From RGIG8775 sp045660295 (lineage in GTDB: Bacteria > Bacillota > Clostridia > Oscillospirales > CAG-272): a stretch of 45,704 nucleotides of DNA. The notes below the pieces were generated by a model. The model ran no database searches and was not told the DNA's origin. It was given only the letters and a program-made list of their open reading frames with translations. The DNA is taken from the NCBI GenBank assembly GCA_045660295.1, contig JAZRDN010000054.1:1-45704 (forward strand), read 5' to 3'. Every line of letters begins with the position of its first letter. Position 1 is the first letter of the stretch. The position numbers and the translations under genes were made by a program. Of this stretch, positions 8,053 to 17,092 are shown one piece after another.

Positions 8053-8129
8053 GTGCCTTTAGCTCAGCTGGATAGAGCAATTGCCTTCTAAGCAATAGGT
8101 CGGGGGTTCGAGTCCCTCAAGGCACGCCA
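8053..8129 (+). tRNA. tRNA-Arg (anticodon TCT)
   Basis: Acceptor GTGCCTT/AAGGCAC, D arm AGCTCAGCTGGATAGAGC, anticodon loop CTTCTAA, T arm GGGGGTTCGAGTCCCTC and encoded CCA end. Confidence 0.95.
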
Positions 8130-8134
8130 TTTAC

Positions 8135-8212
8135 GGTGGGTATAGCTCAGTTGGTTAGAGCGTCAGGTTGTGGCCCTGAAGGCCGTGGGTTCGAATCCCA
8201 TTACTCACCCCA
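8135..8212 (+). tRNA. tRNA-His (anticodon GTG)
   Basis: Acceptor GTGGGTA/TACTCAC preceded by the extra G at -1 that marks tRNA-His and pairs with C73. The anticodon loop is TTGTGGC, with a T arm GTGGGTTCGAATCCCAT and encoded CCA. Confidence 0.95.
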
Positions 8213-8218
8213 TAACAC

Positions 8219-8242
8219 AAAGGCAACGTCAGTTGCCTTTTT
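8219..8242 (+). terminator. Terminator of the tRNA operon
   Basis: AAAGGCAAC-GTCA-GTTGCCTTTTTC stem-loop with a T run seven bases after the last tRNA. Confidence 0.85.
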
Positions 8243-8245
8243 CTA

Positions 8246-8353
8246 TACCCCTCGCCGGGGTGGCGTCGCGCGCGGCGAAATTTTGTACGCAACACACTGC
8301 GACTCGTAACCCAAGTCGCGCGCTAAACACGCGCTCCTTTGCTTTTGGTGCAT
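8246..8353 (-). repeat. Dispersed intergenic repeat family B, copy 2
   Basis: Reverse-oriented and the most diverged copy. On the minus strand it has ATGCACCAAAAGCAAAGG, the GCGCG hairpin with loop TGTTTAG, a diverged centre and a closing ACCCC-GGCGA-GGGGT hairpin. It adjoins repeat A2. Confidence 0.65.
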
Positions 8354-8360
8354 GTTCATC

Positions 8361-8564
8361 GATTTAAAACCAACTTGTGGAGCGTTTGGGGAGGGGGACC
8401 CCAACGATTGCGGGTGCTATTGTGACGGTTACCTACTAAACTTCACAAGCAGTTGTCACAAACGAAAGACGGAGGCACTGACCCAAATTAATAACCCCTA
8501 AAGAAAAGTTTTTGGGCGACTTTTTACAAAAAGTCGCAAAAAACGTCTAAAAACTAACTAATAC
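8361..8564 (+). repeat. Dispersed intergenic repeat family A, copy 2
   Basis: Begins TTGTGGAGCG and has TTGGGG-AGGGGGA-CCCCAA, then GTTGTCACAAAC in the centre and a perfect GCGACTTTTT-AC-AAAAAGTCGC hairpin near its end. The first 30 bases from GTGGAGCG match copy 3 exactly. It fills the gap before the DUF1934 gene, whose promoter I could not place outside the repeat. Confidence 0.75.
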
Positions 8565-8579
8565 AAAAGGACAAATGCT

Positions 8580-9149
8580 ATGTTAAAAAAGGTAATGATA
8601 AAAATAACCTCGCGGTGCGAGGAGCTTGGGGACTCGATTTTCGAGCGTTTTTTCAATTCGGACGACAGCTTTGAGGACGGCGACTTCGACGACGTAGACT
8701 ACGCTCTCGAGGCGGCGCTTGAAGCGGTTGCCGATATAAGCTTTGAGGACAGCGGAGACGAACTGCCCCCCGAGGACGACGGAATTATCGAAATCTTCAC
8801 CGAGGGACGCTTCCGTGACACCGCGGACCGCGTCGCTATATCCTACGACGAGACCGAAATAACCGGCATGGAAGGCGCTCGCACCACCATAAGTTTCAAC
8901 AAAAGCAACCCCGAGCTTGTAACAATGACACGCACGGGAAACGTGAACACCGCGCTGGTTTTCGAGCCTAAAAAGCGCCACATCTGCACGTACAACACCC
9001 CATACATGCCCTTTGAGCTTTGCGTGCGCACGTTGTCGCTTGACAACCGCCTTGAATGCGACGGCGAATTCTCTATCGAGTACATAATTGAGATACGCGG
9101 CGCTACCGCCGAGCGCAATTCGCTTTTCCTCAAAATTTTTGAAGCATAA
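8580..9149 (+). CDS. DUF1934 (YwiB-like) beta-barrel protein with acidic N-terminal insert
   Basis: A 189-residue cytoplasmic protein. Residues 65-187 match the DUF1934 calycin-like fold: ISYDETEITGMEGARTTISF, then VTMTRTG, FEPKKRHICTYNTPYMPFEL, VRTLSL and GEFSIEYIIEI. The family is widespread in Firmicutes with no settled function. Residues 17-65 form an unusually acidic stretch rich in Asp and Glu (EDGDFDDVDYALEAALEAV) that other members mostly lack. AAAGGAC eight bases upstream supports the ATG. It is a single gene, preceded by repeats and followed by a strong terminator. Confidence 0.75.
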   Translation: MLKKVMIKITSRCEELGDSIFERFFNSDDSFEDGDFDDVDYALEAALEAVADISFEDSGDELPPEDDGIIEIFTEGRFRDTADRVAISYDETEITGMEGARTTISFNKSNPELVTMTRTGNVNTALVFEPKKRHICTYNTPYMPFELCVRTLSLDNRLECDGEFSIEYIIEIRGATAERNSLFLKIFEA

Positions 9150-9156
9150 AAACAGC

Positions 9157-9190
9157 AAGAATCCCGTCTTATCAGACGGGATTCTTTTTT
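9157..9190 (+). terminator. Terminator after the DUF1934 gene
   Basis: AAGAATCCCGTCT-TATC-AGACGGGATTCTT stem with a T run. It lies between convergent genes and probably serves both. Confidence 0.85.
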
Positions 9191-9196
9191 GTTTAA

Positions 9197-12100
9197 TTAC
9201 TCAGCGCCGATTTCTTTTACGGGGAATACAGGCATGTAAGTTTTTGTAAGGTACTCAAGAAGAAGCGCGTTCGTAGCAAATGTCAGCTCGTTGCCGTCTT
9301 CGTCAACAAGGAGAGATTTGTCGTTGAACTCGATATGGTACTTTCCGCAATCCTCACATGTGTACTTGGTCCACATCTTTGTCGCGTCGAGAGTAGCAAC
9401 GTAGTTGTGAGCCGCAGGAACTTTCATTCCACAGTCAGCACACTCATATGTAGCACCGTCTACGCAAGACTGATCGTGAACACACTGGTCGGTCAACTTC
9501 ACAAGCTTGATGTTTGTAAAGTCGAAGTTACCGTAGTTACCGTCGGTAAATCTGATCTCGTATTTCTCACCACCGGTAGGCAACGTAACCGTGCCCTTTC
9601 CGCAATACTTTCCGTTTACGTAGAACAGTATCTCTCCGTTAGTAGGATCAATTGCGAACGCATATCTCAATGTCTCGCCCGCAACAAGCTCACGCTCAAG
9701 CGTTGAACCGCTATCGTAGGGAGAATCAAGAACTACCTTTTCATTTCTGTAGTACGCGCGGAGAAGATTAATATACTTAACTTCATTGGAGGATACGGTG
9801 CCGTCACCGTTGCTATCGTACAGTCTTCTGATTGCCAGAATGGACGCGCCGCTACTGCCCTTACCCTGAATAGCTCCGGCATTTACACTGTCGGGAGTAA
9901 TATCAACAAAGAACCAGTAAGGTGTTCCCGCAGTGGAAACAACGCCTTCGGAAACCTTGACAGTACGCTGACTTGTTACACCAAGAAGCTCTGTAACGAT
10001 CTTACCGTTGTTAAGCGAAGCATTCTGAAGCTCGTTAGCGCAGTCGTATGTATGTGTTACAGACTCGCTGTCGGCGCTGCAGATAGAGCATACAAACTCA
10101 TGCTTAAGCGAGCCGTCCTCACCGTAGGTGATATTACCGTGGTTATCGCTTGTGGGCATGTGAATCTTGGGAAGCGAAATATCTGCGTCGGGAACAACGG
10201 GAGCAGCAATCTCCGCGCCTTCAGCGAGAGAAACAAGCTTGATGTTTGTAAACTTAAGAGCCGTGTCGCCGCCAAGAAGAATATTGAAATTGGAGTTAAT
10301 TCCAAAGTCATACTTACCCGAGCCGATGAACGCGCCGTTTACGTATACGTAGTACTCGCCGCTCTTGGGCTCTACTCTCACGGAAACTACGTCGTAGTCT
10401 TTAAGAGAAGCAACAACGGCTGTCTCAACGCCGCCAACCTTGTATACTACACTGTCAGTGCCGACAGTCTCAACAAGGCTTGTGCCGCCAATTGAGTAAA
10501 CGAGTGCCGAGCTGCTGCCGTAATGAACCTTTGCGCTGATCCAATAAGGCTTATAGCCCATTGCGATATCCGTGCTGCTTATAGCGGTCTTTTCGGAAAC
10601 GCTCATATCGATAATAGCATCGAGATGAATTTCATCGATACCCTCTACGATCTCCTCACCGCAGTAACAGCTATAACGGTGTGTAAGAGTTGCGTCGCCG
10701 TAAGCGAGAACGTCATATCCGCCGTCCATGTAAGGAACGTACTTGGGAGTGTGCTCGTGAGCAGCGCCCGCAACGAATTCAAGGTTGGAAACATTGTATG
10801 TTCCCCATGCGCCGTCAAGGAAACGGAAGTAATACTTATCCGTTCCCGCGGAAAGAACTCTGCCCTTCTGTGTAGTTACGTATTCGCCGTTAAGATAAAC
10901 CTGGAATACGCCGTTAGCGGGGGTTACACGGATAGCAAAGTCATAGGTTTCACCCTCGTAGATAGTTGTAACGAGCTGAGCGTTGCTGGAGTTTCCGGTT
11001 CTCAGAACCGCTCTGTCGTCATAGTAGCCGCCCGTGGGCTTAGCTACGGGGAACAATCTCAGAAGATGTCCGTGGTTAGGAACCGAATTAGCCGTACCGA
11101 AGAAGGTTACACCGCCCGTAGTGACCGCTCTGCCTTTTTGAGCAACAAGCGCGTCACCGTCGATAATCTCTTCTGCCTCAACGGTAAATCTTACCCAATA
11201 AGGCTCGTTACCAAGAGTGCTTTCAGCGCTCATGATGTCGCCTGTGGAGTGGAGCTGTTTGTCAGAAGACACTGTAAACTCGGTTGTTGAAATGCCTTTG
11301 CCTTCGCCCTTGGATGCAAGTGAGGGATCGAAAATGTCGTTGTCGCGGTAAATCGTGTAGCGTTCGCCGCAGGTATTGCAGATGTATATCTCTCTGATAG
11401 GCTCGCCGGTCTTAAGGATAACACCCACAGACTGATAGAACTGATTATGAGCGCAAGGAACGTAGGAAACATCCTCAACAAACTCAAGAGAAATCTTGTT
11501 AGCGGGAGCCGCGCCCGTGACAACAGACTTAATGTTATAGTATCTGATGTTTTCAAGCTCGGGAGCGCCGAAATGCTCTCTCTTGTTAGCAGCCTGAATA
11601 CCGATTTGGTCAACGGTACCTGTGCTGCAACCAACGTACTTGCCGTCAACGAACGCGCAGAGCTTGCCGCTTTCGGTATCGTATCTGAGAGCCACGTTGT
11701 ATGTGGTGATCTTGTACATGGGCATTCTTACGGAAAGCTTTGTTCCGTCGCCCAGCATAAGGTCGCCGTTGCTATTGATAAGAAGATATGCTGTGCCGTT
11801 GTAGCTTATAAGCGGTACGTATCCGTTAAACTTGCCGAATGTGCCGGTTCTGACGTTTACGTCAACAGAGATCCAGTATGCCGAAGCATTGATTCCCTCA
11901 ACCGCGTTCTTACCTACCTCGCCCTCAGCCTCGTAGATGTGAGGTGTGGAGTCGTAGTAGGAAGCGACTACCTCATCAGATGCGGAGGTGCCGCACACAG
12001 CACAATTGTAGAACACCTTGAAGCTATTAACGTCGAAATACTCAATTACAGTCTTGGAGTTAACAGCAATAGTGTGTCCGTCCCGGCAGACGTACGCGCC

Positions 12101-15100
12101 GATAGCATAGTTAGTGCCGACAGCAAGCTCAGCAAGCTTGATGTCTGTAAGGCTGAGTGTTGCAACCTCGTCGTTACCAAGCACAAGCTCATACGCCTGA
12201 GTGCCGTCAATCTCGACCCGGCGTGTAGCGCAATATTTTCCATCAATGTAGTAACAAATACTGTACTTTCCGTCAACCTCGATAACACTCATTGTAATGT
12301 TAGCCTCGGTTTTGCCGATTCTTCCCAAACTATGTCCGGCAACATCCTTGACAAGGCCTTCAACGCCAAGGTTAAGGATATCTACGCTCTCGCCCTCAGC
12401 GGAAACAAGTGCCGCGAAGGGATAATTGCCTTTGTAGGACGAAGCGTCCTCAAGTGTAACGTACATGGAGATCCAGCAAGGAGTCTCGCTGTTAATGAGC
12501 TCGGAAACAGTCGTAATAGAAGAAATCTCTCCGCCGTATACAGGAGCAACTGTGGAAATTGTATCGTCCGTGGGATCATCGTAAAGATTTGTCTTTATAC
12601 CCTCTTTGATAAATTTATCACAGACAGAGCAAGTGTATGTGAGCTGAACAGTGGTCTTATCTGCGTTAAATACAAGCGATGTATTTTCGGGCAGGTTGGC
12701 ATGAACGTGACCGTCATCACCACTCGTGAAGCTAAGGTCGCTGTCAACCGCAAGAGCAACCAATGCCATACGGTCAAAGTGATAGTTGCCCGAGTTGCCG
12801 CCTGCCACCTTGATGTCAGCCGCAAGAGTATCTACAGTACCCTTGCCGATGCAAACTCTTTCATAATATACGTAGTAAGTAGATGTGGAAACATCAAAAT
12901 TAATAGCGAAAGGCATGTATGTACGGTTAGTAAGAACCGCCTCGGTGTCAGCGCCGCCAACCTTAATGTTGCCAACGTTGTCTATCGATACAAGGTCAGT
13001 GTCGCCTACGGAGATAAGCGCGTGAGGCTTGCTGCTTGCGGGATAGGTGTTCACCTTAACGTTTGTAAGCAACCAGAAATCCTTTTCTGCCGTGCTCATA
13101 TCGTACTCGGACACAGGAAGCATAACCGTTTCCTCTGTCACACTGTACTTGGGAATGATAGCGTCCTTAAGCACCTCGTCGATACCCGCGGTCACTGTCG
13201 CGCGGCAATAGCAGGTGTAGAAATAATCAAGAGAAGTATCTGTCATTACTACTCTCTTTTCCGTAGGTGCAGTCCATTTGTCATTATGCACGTGATCGGC
13301 AACAGCCTTAGCGAAAGCGAAGTTGGAAATGTTGAAATCGCCGTAGTTTCCGTCAAGGAAACGGAGCATGTAGGTATCATCAGCCACTCCAAACTTGTCA
13401 ATGTTCGAGGCGGACCTCTGTGTTCCTACGTTCTTGCCGTCAATATAAACGGTATGGTAGTATTCGGACACACCCGGCTCAATGTAGATAGCCACATTGT
13501 AGGTCTGACCCGCCATAAGCACCGCGTTCGCCCAGCCGGCAACGCCTGTTGCGGGAGCCCTTGCAGATGAAAGCGTTATACCGTAACGGTCCTGATAGAA
13601 GCCGCCGCCGGGCTTATCTATCGCGTAACCACGGAGAAGCTGAATGAATATACTCGACCTCTTGGCTCTGAGAGCAAAGAAGGAGGTTCCGCCGTTATTT
13701 TTGCCCGAAACGGTACTCATCTGCTCCGAATTTGCATTAAACTTAAGGTCGAAGGAAATCCAGAAGGGATCAGCCTTATTACCGATAGAATCCATGTCGG
13801 TAACGATATAGCTGGGATTGTTGAAGGTATCGCCCTCGCCGTCCTCGGTGTTACCGATATAGCTACCCGTAGCGTCGAGTGACATGTATCTTTCTGTCGA
13901 AGTCTGATTATAGTCCTGATCAACGGTAAGAGTTTCGCCCTGAGGCACATAAATGATCTCACCGCACTTTGTACAATCGTACTTCTTAGCAAGACCGTAA
14001 ACGTTCTGAATATGCTTGTCAGAGCCGTACTCCGCGCCCTTTACGACTACGAAGCCCACAACTCCTTCATGATAACAGGGCTTAAATGTTTCATCCTCGA
14101 TTTTGTTAAACTCAACCAACTTGGGAGCGTCGGTCTTGCCCAGTATAACCGCCTTGGGGTATCTGAAGCGCACGTCCGTGCCCGCTGCGTCACCCAAGGT
14201 AACAATGCTGCCAAGTGCCGAAAGGTCAACGTTTTCGACATTCTTTACGAGCGTATTGTCAACGTAGACCTTTACAGCGGCATTTTCAGCCGAGTAAGCA
14301 ACGTTTACCATTATCTCGTAGGTCTTGCCGACCTCGGGAGCAAGCTCACCCGCGGTAAGCACGCTGTAATCGCCAACAGATATAACGTTAGCCGCCTCGG
14401 CGAGAGCCTCGGCAGTCGCTATATAATAATTGGTAGTAAACCAGTAGTCGCCTGTTGTGGGAAGGTCTTTTATTTCAGCCTTTCCGTAGTATACGCTATC
14501 AAGCTTTACATACTCGGAGACCGATCCCGCAGAAGCGGTTTCGCCGCAGTAGCAGGTATAAGTCAGATCAAGCGTATTATATCCGTTTGTTATAGTATAT
14601 CCGTCACTCCACTCATCACTGTGAACGTGAGGAGCATACTCGGTGTCAACAGAGTTTACAAACGAGAAGTTGGAGAGGTTGAATGCTCCATATTTGCCGT
14701 CCTTAAGTCTGAGAACCTTCTCGGGGAAGCTCGACAAGGATCTCGCGTTCTCCGCCATAAGCTCTCCATTGACGTAGATCTTAGTAGTGTCAGTAGAGGC
14801 ATGAGGTGAATGGATAGCGATGCGGTATGTCTCGCCTTCGGTAATAATAGCAAGCTTATTACGGATATTACTGCCGTATTTATGCCCGAGAAGAAGATAT
14901 TCGGTATTATAGACGCCGTCACTGGAAATATTGCAATCTGTGCCCTGTGTTCCAAGCTGGGACAACTCATAATCCAGTGTAGTGAGGTCACCGTCGGTAT
15001 CACCGATGGTGTAGAGGCGAAGGAAGCTATCGAAGGTTCCCCACGCGTTAAGAAGGTTTCCGTTACCTCCTTTAGCCGCTACCGCCGAGGTATCCAGAGA

Positions 15101-17071
15101 CACGACCTCAAGGTCGAATACTACCCAATATCCGTCTGTAAGAGTCACAGAGGTGTCAAGATAAATATCGCTGGTATTATGATCGGTGTCAACGCTCCAA
15201 ATCGCGTCATCCTCGAAATAAGTATTCTTGGACGCATACAGATTTGCGCCCTGCTTTTCGTACAGACGCTCACCGCACCTATCACATATGTAGGAGAAGG
15301 TAAGGTCGTTAATACCCTTGGCGGCGTTGGTAACATTCTGATACCAAGCATAGGTATCGGGTCTCGCAGCATGACCCACGCAAGGCATAGCCTCGGTCTC
15401 GGCAACAGACTTAACAGTTACAGCATCACCCGCAGTACCGAGCTTAACTGCCTTTATATTAAGGAGACGAAGCGCGTTGTACGCATCAAGCTGAACAGTA
15501 GAGTCGCCAACCGACACGTTCTTCGCCGTGCCGACAAGCTGACCGTCGATATATACGGCGCAGTCGTAGTAGCCCGCGGTCTCGGTAGGAATTATATTAA
15601 GCGCAAGCGCATAGCTATTCTTAGCCACGAGCGCGTCGCTAACGGCAACTCCGTCCGCCATAACCAGCTTGCCCTCGGTATCCAGCTTAAGAACAGGGCT
15701 TCCGCCGACTGTGATAAGCGTTGTATCGCTTTTGGGAGCGGCAAAGCCGTCTCTTGTATTGATATCGGCGGCGATCCAGTAATCGGACGAGCCGTTTACA
15801 ATACCATTAGCATCGTTAATTGTAAGTGTATCCGTTGTATACTTATCAACGACAACGTCCTTTATCTCGTTAGCGATAGTGCTTGTAACGAAATAATTTT
15901 CGAACGCGATACCGCTGTCCATGCACACCTTCTTAACATTGAAGCTGTCGGGAGTGTTTGTAATAACGGTATTAACGGTAGACCAAAGACCCGTATGGGT
16001 GTTTGCGGTTCCGTCGTGCTTCTCGGCACAACCTGTGATAGTGACCTTAATATTATCAATATCGCAGATAGGAGACTGGTCGAAGATTCTCAAACCGAAA
16101 GTCTTACCGGCGGTCGATGTTCCGGTATCAAGACTGTAGGACACGGCACTGCCGAAAGCCCTACCGTTTATGTAAGGCTGAACCGACATGGTGGTCGCGC
16201 CTCTGGTAAATCTGAGCTCGATATTAAACGGAACACCCATGGTATAAGTGACAACGTCAGGCGAGGTCATATAGCTACTCTTTATGGCAGCGCCACACGT
16301 AATCTTCTGCTCATCGGTACCCGAGCCAAGGGAAGAATAAGCATCAGCATCCTTCACCTTGATAGAGTCTGTCTGACCGTTGGGATAAAGATAACCCTTA
16401 CCCTTCATGTTCTCGGCAACACCGTTGGAATCTAACACCATATATCCGTCGCTATCGACAATATAGGTAGGGATATTAGCCGACGTAGCCTTGATAGTCC
16501 ACCTATAACCGACAAAGCTAAGCACCGAAATACCTCTGTAATAAGAACTGAGGCTATTACCATTGTCGTATGTCTGAGGAATGTTACCCGCGTTAGTGTT
16601 GTCGTCATCATTGTCGTGGATAGTCATATCCATAGACAAGCTGAACTTGGAAGGTCCGGTTGTGGAGTAAAGAAGATCCAAAATATCCTTGTTCTTGGCA
16701 TACTCATCGGCATTATATGTACCGTCGGAGCCCTTGGCGTCCACGAAAACAGCCTGTTCAAGCACATTTTCCTGTTCAAGCTCATTTATATGGAGAGCAT
16801 AGCCGTCGCTTGGATTGCCGTCAAGCGTCACATTGGAGTGGTGCGTGGTGAGATTAGTGTCTGTTATAAGCATACCGGCGGAGCTGTAAATATAGTCAGC
16901 AGCGGCGGTAGTGCCGTCATAGTCATCAAAGGTAACGCCCTTAAGCAGATTCTTCGCGCCGCTGACAGTTGTTGCCTCAGCCGCCGAACCGTTTACCGCG
17001 AACGCGCCTACGATCATGGTAAGCACGAGCGCGAGCAGCATCACCTTTCTCAGAATCTTAAAATTCTTCAT
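9197..17071 (-). CDS. Giant secreted modular protein with LamG-like and Cys-pair repeats
   Basis: A 2624-residue exported protein. Residues 1-31 are a Sec signal peptide ending near NGSAAEA. The rest is about ten modules of roughly 220 residues. Each has a concanavalin/LamG-like beta sandwich (recurring YVNGKYCG, VYIDGKNVG, RFLDGNYGDFNISN) followed by a short Cys-pair segment of the form YxCxxCG or YTCYCG. Cys pairs lie near residues 598, 839, 1035, 1287, 1483, 1691, 1901, 2136, 2329, 2544 and 2573. Two modules carry Asp-rich loops (DTDGDLTTLDYE; DSNGDGTVSSNE) resembling EF-hand/dockerin calcium loops. There is no LPXTG, SLH or C-terminal membrane segment, so attachment is unexplained. Carbohydrate or matrix binding is a guess from the fold. 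It lies 21 bases after a lipoprotein gene with similar Cys-pair segments, probably co-transcribed. Confidence 0.85.
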   Translation of the reverse strand: MKNFKILRKVMLLALVLTMIVGAFAVNGSAAEATTVSGAKNLLKGVTFDDYDGTTAAADYIYSSAGMLITDTNLTTHHSNVTLDGNPSDGYALHINELEQENVLEQAVFVDAKGSDGTYNADEYAKNKDILDLLYSTTGPSKFSLSMDMTIHDNDDDNTNAGNIPQTYDNGNSLSSYYRGISVLSFVGYRWTIKATSANIPTYIVDSDGYMVLDSNGVAENMKGKGYLYPNGQTDSIKVKDADAYSSLGSGTDEQKITCGAAIKSSYMTSPDVVTYTMGVPFNIELRFTRGATTMSVQPYINGRAFGSAVSYSLDTGTSTAGKTFGLRIFDQSPICDIDNIKVTITGCAEKHDGTANTHTGLWSTVNTVITNTPDSFNVKKVCMDSGIAFENYFVTSTIANEIKDVVVDKYTTDTLTINDANGIVNGSSDYWIAADINTRDGFAAPKSDTTLITVGGSPVLKLDTEGKLVMADGVAVSDALVAKNSYALALNIIPTETAGYYDCAVYIDGQLVGTAKNVSVGDSTVQLDAYNALRLLNIKAVKLGTAGDAVTVKSVAETEAMPCVGHAARPDTYAWYQNVTNAAKGINDLTFSYICDRCGERLYEKQGANLYASKNTYFEDDAIWSVDTDHNTSDIYLDTSVTLTDGYWVVFDLEVVSLDTSAVAAKGGNGNLLNAWGTFDSFLRLYTIGDTDGDLTTLDYELSQLGTQGTDCNISSDGVYNTEYLLLGHKYGSNIRNKLAIITEGETYRIAIHSPHASTDTTKIYVNGELMAENARSLSSFPEKVLRLKDGKYGAFNLSNFSFVNSVDTEYAPHVHSDEWSDGYTITNGYNTLDLTYTCYCGETASAGSVSEYVKLDSVYYGKAEIKDLPTTGDYWFTTNYYIATAEALAEAANVISVGDYSVLTAGELAPEVGKTYEIMVNVAYSAENAAVKVYVDNTLVKNVENVDLSALGSIVTLGDAAGTDVRFRYPKAVILGKTDAPKLVEFNKIEDETFKPCYHEGVVGFVVVKGAEYGSDKHIQNVYGLAKKYDCTKCGEIIYVPQGETLTVDQDYNQTSTERYMSLDATGSYIGNTEDGEGDTFNNPSYIVTDMDSIGNKADPFWISFDLKFNANSEQMSTVSGKNNGGTSFFALRAKRSSIFIQLLRGYAIDKPGGGFYQDRYGITLSSARAPATGVAGWANAVLMAGQTYNVAIYIEPGVSEYYHTVYIDGKNVGTQRSASNIDKFGVADDTYMLRFLDGNYGDFNISNFAFAKAVADHVHNDKWTAPTEKRVVMTDTSLDYFYTCYCRATVTAGIDEVLKDAIIPKYSVTEETVMLPVSEYDMSTAEKDFWLLTNVKVNTYPASSKPHALISVGDTDLVSIDNVGNIKVGGADTEAVLTNRTYMPFAINFDVSTSTYYVYYERVCIGKGTVDTLAADIKVAGGNSGNYHFDRMALVALAVDSDLSFTSGDDGHVHANLPENTSLVFNADKTTVQLTYTCSVCDKFIKEGIKTNLYDDPTDDTISTVAPVYGGEISSITTVSELINSETPCWISMYVTLEDASSYKGNYPFAALVSAEGESVDILNLGVEGLVKDVAGHSLGRIGKTEANITMSVIEVDGKYSICYYIDGKYCATRRVEIDGTQAYELVLGNDEVATLSLTDIKLAELAVGTNYAIGAYVCRDGHTIAVNSKTVIEYFDVNSFKVFYNCAVCGTSASDEVVASYYDSTPHIYEAEGEVGKNAVEGINASAYWISVDVNVRTGTFGKFNGYVPLISYNGTAYLLINSNGDLMLGDGTKLSVRMPMYKITTYNVALRYDTESGKLCAFVDGKYVGCSTGTVDQIGIQAANKREHFGAPELENIRYYNIKSVVTGAAPANKISLEFVEDVSYVPCAHNQFYQSVGVILKTGEPIREIYICNTCGERYTIYRDNDIFDPSLASKGEGKGISTTEFTVSSDKQLHSTGDIMSAESTLGNEPYWVRFTVEAEEIIDGDALVAQKGRAVTTGGVTFFGTANSVPNHGHLLRLFPVAKPTGGYYDDRAVLRTGNSSNAQLVTTIYEGETYDFAIRVTPANGVFQVYLNGEYVTTQKGRVLSAGTDKYYFRFLDGAWGTYNVSNLEFVAGAAHEHTPKYVPYMDGGYDVLAYGDATLTHRYSCYCGEEIVEGIDEIHLDAIIDMSVSEKTAISSTDIAMGYKPYWISAKVHYGSSSALVYSIGGTSLVETVGTDSVVYKVGGVETAVVASLKDYDVVSVRVEPKSGEYYVYVNGAFIGSGKYDFGINSNFNILLGGDTALKFTNIKLVSLAEGAEIAAPVVPDADISLPKIHMPTSDNHGNITYGEDGSLKHEFVCSICSADSESVTHTYDCANELQNASLNNGKIVTELLGVTSQRTVKVSEGVVSTAGTPYWFFVDITPDSVNAGAIQGKGSSGASILAIRRLYDSNGDGTVSSNEVKYINLLRAYYRNEKVVLDSPYDSGSTLERELVAGETLRYAFAIDPTNGEILFYVNGKYCGKGTVTLPTGGEKYEIRFTDGNYGNFDFTNIKLVKLTDQCVHDQSCVDGATYECADCGMKVPAAHNYVATLDATKMWTKYTCEDCGKYHIEFNDKSLLVDEDGNELTFATNALLLEYLTKTYMPVFPVKEIGAE

Positions 17072-17092
17072 TTAGTTTCCCCTTTCTCAAAA

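Noticed and set aside
11447..13570. Very long open frame (707 codons) on the plus strand, plus several others of 250-540 codons, opposite the giant surface-protein gene
   Set aside because: They are shadows of a repetitive gene with strong codon bias that avoids stops on the other strand. They lack ribosome sites and family motifs, and the minus-strand frame has a signal peptide and clear modules.
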